Assembly: GCF_021151785.1 (NCBI RefSeq)
Contig: NZ_JAGKWP010000108.1
Location: forward strand, 1 to 7,609
Direction of reading: 5' to 3'
From: Flavobacterium sp.
GTDB taxonomy: Bacteria > Bacteroidota > Bacteroidia > Flavobacteriales > Flavobacteriaceae
DNA length: 7,609 nt
How positions within the stretch are numbered: the first letter of the stretch is position 1; each line of letters starts with the position of its first letter. A model generated the notes under the pieces. It did no database searches. It saw only the letters and a list, made by a program, of their open reading frames with translations, and was not told the origin of the DNA. The position numbers were made by a program, and so were the translations under genes. This document shows, in pieces, positions 1 to 6,200 of this stretch.

Positions 1-168
1 TTATTTTACATAGCAAATGACTTACACAATTGCTTTTTTGTTTAAATTATGAAAAATATTTTATTTGTTGTATCTTTAACCGAAAAATCAACTAAATTAA
101 TAAATATGATCAACAATTACGATTTGGTTGTCACCCGGGAGTCCTCAGGAGCAACTATTTTTCAAAGG
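1..168. other. Upstream leader without a convincing gene
   Basis: This AT-rich stretch precedes the giant gene. The frame of the gene continues upstream to a TAA at 43-45, with further in-frame ATGs at 49 and 106. The 40-codon extension looks non-coding: it has no signal-peptide character just before the real one, and it uses codons such as ACC, CGG, GAG and TCC that are unlike the gene body. A sequence resembling the Bacteroidota -7 element (TAnnTTTG) occurs as TATCTTTA at 71-78. The only good upstream TTTG (37-40) is too far away, so no promoter is called. No terminator or end of an upstream gene is recognisable. Confidence 0.55.
126..156 (+). promoter_or_regulatory. GC-rich, possibly structured 5' leader element
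   Basis: Positions 131-152 hold 15 G/C in 22 bases, including CCCGGG at 134-139, inside otherwise very AT-rich DNA. Folded by eye, 126-130 can pair with 152-156 (GGUUG with CAACU, one G-U). Inside this, C134-G151, C135-G149, C136-G148, G137-C146, G138-U145 and G139-C144 can pair around a four-base loop at 140-143, with small bulges. The element ends 12 bases before the start codon at 169, so it could affect translation initiation or mRNA stability. I do not recognise it as a known riboswitch. The fold is a hand prediction without covariation support. Confidence 0.3.
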
Positions 169-261
169 ATGAAAACAACATCATATTCGTTTAACAATCG
201 TAACTGGTTTTCGATTGTTGTTACGTTTTTGATGTTGCTTTCGTTTGTTTTTGTACAAGCG
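169..261 (+). other. Sec signal peptide (residues 1-31)
   Basis: The N-terminus is MKTTSYSFNNRNW, with K2 and R11 as the charged region. A hydrophobic core follows at residues 14-29 (FSIVVTFLMLLSFVFV), then VQA before Gln32, a typical signal peptidase I site with small or aliphatic residues at -3 and -1. No lipobox Cys is present, so the product should be fully released into the periplasm, not lipidated. This fits onward export by T9SS and decides in favour of the ATG at 169 over the in-frame ATGs at 49 and 106. Confidence 0.88.
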
Positions 262-3200
262 CAGTCTTCTGCAAATTATACTTTTACAACGGGTACTAGT
301 GCCTTGAATTCAATGACAGGGGCAACTACTTTAGTAACGGGAAATAATGATGATTGGGGAAGTACAGTTTTACCTATTGGATTTAATTTTATTTACATGG
401 GGACTTATTACTCCCATTTTAGTGTGAATAGTAATGGACAATTGAGATTACATACAAGTGCTGGAGCTACAGCAATAGGTAGCTCAAATGTTTCTTCCTA
501 TTCAGCATCTAGTGTTACTATTGCACCAATGGCGGGAGATAATGAAACGGGTAATGGAATGTCATATCTTGTCTCAGGTACAGCGCCAAATAGGAAGTTA
601 ATCATAGAATGGAATAATTTTTATGCATATTACACAGATATGACTACATCTGGTAATATGCAATTGATTTTGAATGAAGGTACTGGTGTAATCGATTTTT
701 TATATGGAAGTATCTACAATTCCCAATCAGCGGTTACTACAAGATCTATTTTTCATAGTTCAAGTAATACAGCAAACTCTTCTGCTTTTATTACTGTGGG
801 GACTACACCGACACAAAATACTACTGCAACATCTCCAACAGTAAACTCATTTGCAGCGAGTGTTCAAATTGCTAATTTAGCGAATACTTTTTATAAATTT
901 ACACCACCTGTACCTGCTTCTGGTCCGACAGGTTTGGCTTTGTCTTCAGCTACCAGTACCTCAATGATATTGAACTGGGCAGCAGCTTCATCAACCACTA
1001 ATGTTGTTAGATATGTTGTTTTCAATTCAATAAATGGAGGTGTTACCTATAATTTTGTTGCTAATGTGGCTTTAGGTACTAATACCTATAATGCTACTGG
1101 TTTAACTCCAGGAACAACGTACGATTGGAAAGTAGTAGCTATTAGTGAGGGTGTTGAAAGTGTACCAGCTACAGGAACACTTGCTACGACGGCAGCAACT
1201 ACTTATTATTGGGTCGGTACAACGGGTGGCAATTGGAATACGGCTTCTAACTGGAATACAGTTGCAGACGGTACTGGAACAACCAGAGGCACTGTCGCTA
1301 CAACCGATATTTTGATTGTAGATGGTGATGGAACTACTCCAGGTGGTACAACAACGATTAATGTAGATTTAGCAAGTTTTACAATTGGTCAGTTTAAAGT
1401 AACTAGCAATACAAATGTAACGTTACAGTCAAATGCGACTACGACAAGAACAATCACAATTTCAGGTTCTCCTGGTGATGATTTCGTTGTAGATAGTGGT
1501 AGTATATTAAACTTAAATCATGCAGCTAATCCTATTGCTTTTGCTTTCTCAGGAACAGGAAATACAGGTTTAATTGCAGGAACAATTAATTTAGCTGGCT
1601 CTACTTCAAATACAATTACAACTACAGGAGGAACGAGTACTTTAGTTACTGTAGCATCAACTGGTATTGTAAATTTAGGTTCAACTGGTAATTCACTGGT
1701 AGGTTCTGCGGCAACACTAAGCTTTTTAGCTGGTTCAAATTGTAATTCTACAGGTGCTACAACAGGAGCACCACCAGTGCCTTTAGCAACTTGGGATACA
1801 AATTCAACGTTGACGATTATTGGATTAACGTCTTCTACGACTGCAGCTACTAATAATAATCAGTCTTTTGGAAATATTGTATTTAACTGTCCTTTATTGA
1901 CAGCTACGTATAATTTCTTCGGTTCAAATTCTGTAACTGTTAAAGGTAATTTAACTATTACAGCAGCAGGTGCAACTGGAGGAACAGGGATTTTTAGAGC
2001 TACATCTACAGGGACAATTACTGTTAATGGAAATATTTTAATTACGCAAGGTAGATTCCAAGCTGGAACTACAGGGACTGTAATTGCTAATGCAAATACT
2101 ACTATTGCTACTAATGGTATTTTGGATACCGCATCAAGTACTGGTGTTTTTTCTCAAAGAGGAGCTAATCTTACAAATAATGGGGTTTTAACAGGTACCA
2201 CAGGGACATTGCAGTTTCTTAATTTAACTGGAAGTTTTGCACAAACGTTTGCTGGTTCAGGTACAGTTTTAACTAATTTGGCTACGCTAAGTGTACAAAA
2301 TACAGCAGGTTTAACTATTACTCATGCTAATCCTGTAATTATTGCAAGAGCTAATTTATTCCAAGGAATCATTACAGGTAGTAATAAAATTACTTTTGGA
2401 ACTGGTTTAGCAGTCCCTTGTACAACTCAAATAGGGTCAGCAGGGTTGGTAACTCCAGGAGGTAGTTTTGATCAAGCTCCAATATTTAATTTAGGAACAG
2501 GAACTTACGCGTTAATTTATGCGCAAGAAAGTGTTAGTAGAACAGTTGGATTTGAAGTTCCACCTTCAAGATTAGTTAGTTCTATTAGTTTAACAAATTC
2601 AAATGGATTAGTAGTTGCTGGAGGTAATTTAGGTACAGGAACATTAACTTTTGGTACTGGATCTGGTAATATTACAACCAATACTTCTAATGTGTTGACT
2701 GTGACAGGAACAACAACAGGAAGTATTGTTAGGACATCAACAACTGCTTATGTAAATGGTCCATTAGAAATTACATTACCTGCAAGTTTGGCTACAGGAT
2801 CAACTTATGTCTTACCTATTGGTAAATCTTCTTTGAATCCTTTTGAATTAGTAAGTCCAACAACAGCAGCTACAGGTACTGTAGTTGTTCGTTCAGAGGT
2901 ATTTGATGGAGCAACTGGTGGAACTAATGGTATATTAATTGGTGCTTTAAACACTAATAGATATTGGGCTACTTCAATTACAAATGGCTCAGCTAATTTT
3001 ACAAATTCACTAATTAAATTGAATGATACTCCAAATGGGGCGGATGCGATTGGTAGAAGTGCTACTTTAACTGGTGCGTATGACATGATAGGTGGTTTAA
3101 CTACTACAGCAACAGCGAGTTCTTTACAGTCTACTAATCCAGCTGTAACTACTTTAGATGGATATTATGTTATGGCTTCCAAGGCGTCTGCTACACTTGC

Positions 3201-6200
3201 AACTCCAACTATTACTCCTTCTGGAAATCAATGTACAAACGTATCAAGAGCGATTAGTGTTTTAGTTACTCCTGGTGGTGGTTCAATTACTTCAGTAGTA
3301 TTAAATTACAGTTTAAATGGAGTAGCTCAAACAGCTATTAATATGACAAATTCCACTAACAATGGTGGTTTGTCTGCTGACACATGGATTGCTACAATTC
3401 CAACTGTTACACCTACAAATGCGAATGTAACGTGGTCCATTGTAGCTACAGATTCTAATGGTTTAACTAAAAATATTGTTGGAACTCCTTATAAAGATGA
3501 GCCAACTAATGGTTTAACTGCTTCTGCTAATGCCTCATCAACTACAATTTGTGCTGGAAATCCTACTGTTTTAAATATGGATTTAGTAGGTAGTGGAAAT
3601 GTCACTATTGGAACAGGAACTGGATTAACTCCAGGCTCTTCAGGAGGGACTGATGATGTAACTGCATTTAATAATTATAGAAGCTCTTATAAAATGCAAA
3701 CTATTTACACTGCTGCTGAATTATACAGCGCAGGGTTAAGAGCAGGTAATATTACATCTATTGCATATAATATTTCATCAAATGGTAGTAGTACTACAAA
3801 TAGTGCATTTGTCGTGAAAATTGGTACAACTTCACTTTCAACTCTTACTGATTTTGTTGTGAGTACTGGTTTTACAACAGTTTTTCCATCTGCAACTTAT
3901 ACACATGCAGTTGGATGGAATACAATTAATTTTAGTACTCCTTTTAATTGGGATGGTACTTCAAATATTGTTATTGAAGTAACTCATTCTGGTTCAAATT
4001 CTTCATATAGTGCAGAAACATATTTTACACCTACTACAGGAAATACTGTAGCTACTTCTTACAATGGTGGTACAACAGGAACTCCAAGTGTAAAAAGACT
4101 TAACATTAGATTTGGTGGGCAGGCTTCTCAAGCAGCTAATTCTTATTCATGGTCTAATGGTATAAGTGTTGTAGGTACAACTAATCCGTTAACAGTTAAT
4201 CCAACAGTTACAACTACTTATACTGGTACAGCATTGATTGGAGGTTGTCCTGTAACGGCTACTACTACTGTAACGGTTAATCCTTTGCCAACGGCTCCTA
4301 CCGCTACTAATTCTGCGCAATGTGGAACTCAAGTGCCAACAGCTAGTGTAGCTGACACTAATGGATTTATAACACCTACATTTAAATGGTATGGTGCTGC
4401 AACTGGAGGAACAGCTTTACAGTCAAGTACCTCTACAACTTATACTACAGCAGTTAGTACAACTACAACATTCTATGTATCTGTAGTTAATCCTACAACA
4501 AACTGTGAGAGTGTTCGTACGCCAATTACAGTTACAGTAAGTACACCTGATTTAATTTCTGCTACAACAACTACCTCTACAATTTGTTTAGGACAAAGTG
4601 CGGTTTTAAATGCTACGAATACTTCAACAACTCCATTTCAAAATTACACCTATTCTTGGTTGTCTACTACTGGAAGTGGTTTAGTAGTTTCTCAAAGTGG
4701 TGCTTCAATAACAGTTACACCAACAGCTGTTGGGACTTATACATATACAGTTACAGCTGTTGATGGAGGATGTCAAACAACTAATACTGTTGTTGTGACA
4801 GTTAATCCATTACCAGCAATTACTACTGCAACAGCAAGTCCAAACGTAGCTTGTGCAGGTAGTACAATTAATTTAGATGCAACTGTAATTAATATACAAG
4901 CAGGTACAGCTAATTTAGGTGCTGGTGCTTCTACATCTTCTTCTGCAGGTCAGTCTTTCTTACCAGGGTCTTGGGGAGGTGCTAAAACGCAATATTTAAT
5001 TAGAGCTTCTGAATTAACTGCTTTAGGTTATTCAGCAGGTAATATTACATCACTTGCATTTGAGCCTACCACATCAGGCCAAACCTATACAGGTTTTCAA
5101 TTATGGGTAGATCAAACGGTTTCTACGAATTTAACAACCACGTTCTTACCAGCAGGTACGCAAGTATATTTAGCTACAGGTGCTAACAACGCGTTCACTC
5201 CAGTAGCGAATACGGTTAATACTTTAGCTTTTGGTACGGGTGCAGGTTCAGCAACTTCATTCAATTGGGATGGAACTTCAAATTTAGTAGTAACATTTTC
5301 ATGGAGTTCAGTACCAAGCGCAACAACTTCAACAAGTTCTACTATGAAAGTAGATGCGCCTGGATTTACATGTACTACTTACAACCAATCGGATAGTTTA
5401 ACGCCAGCAGCTATGTTTGCTACAACATCTGGATCTACAGGAACTAATCGCCCTAAGTTTATTTTAGGTGGTCAAATCGCAACAAATGTAACATCTAGTT
5501 ACAACTGGACATGGAAAATAGGAACAACTACGGTTTTAAATACGGCTTCTGGAACAACTACAGTTCCAACAGGTGCAACTACAACGTATACCGTTACGGC
5601 AACTAATATTGCAACGGGTTGTAGTGCTTCACAAAACGTTACAGTTTCTACAAACGTTGCTCCATTATCTATGTTTGCTATTGCTCCTCAATCTTCAAGT
5701 ATTTGTGTTGGTGAGACGGTAACTTTGTATGCTAATCCAACGGGTGGTTGTATTCCATATACTTATTCTTGGAGCGATGGTACTTCAGTAGTAGGTACGG
5801 CTTCTTCATTAGCAGTATCTCCTACTTCTGACAAGACTTATACTTTAACAATTACAGATAATGCAGGGACACAGCTTGTTAAAACTGCTACTGTATCTGT
5901 AAATAATCCTCAACCAATTTCTGTATTAGGTCAAACTATTTGTGCTAGTAGTGCAGCGTTTACACTTTCTGCTACTGAGTCTGTATCTGGTAATTTATTA
6001 AATTGGTATGCAACGCAAACAGGAGGTAATATATTAGCTTCAGGTAATACATTTACAACTCCAACATTATCTACCTCAACTACATATTATGTTGAAGAAA
6101 ATGCGTTGGGTGTTGCAAGTACAGGTTTAGGTAGAGCAGCTACTACTGCTACAGCAAGTACAACTCCATCTACTTATGGTTTAGTATTTAACTTAAATGT

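Noticed and set aside
1..45. Tail of an upstream gene ending at TAA 43-45
   Set aside because: Only 14 codons precede the stop, they resemble no family, and the segment is AT-rich like the rest of the leader. Nothing distinguishes it from intergenic DNA.
71..78. Possible Bacteroidota -7 promoter element TATCTTTA
   Set aside because: It lacks the final G of TAnnTTTG, and no TTTG lies at the expected distance upstream (the nearest, 37-40, is about 30 bases away). In such AT-rich DNA a match this weak is expected by chance.
1321..1335. DGDGT at residues 385-389 as a calcium-binding loop
   Set aside because: Only the short Asp-Gly-Asp-Gly stretch matches. The further acidic ligands of an EF-hand or thrombospondin-type repeat are absent, and it does not recur.
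2805..3086. 93-codon open frame on the minus strand
   Set aside because: It lies wholly antisense to the giant gene within a well-supported domain. Its protein shows no recognisable family, and it is readily explained by reverse-strand openness in Thr/Ser/Gly-rich codons.
1201..5640. Thr-rich low-complexity DNA (recurring ACAACT/GGAACAAC strings) as simple-sequence repeats
   Set aside because: The strings vary in length and spacing and follow Thr/Gly/Ser codons. No regular repeat unit at DNA level was found, so they reflect protein composition.
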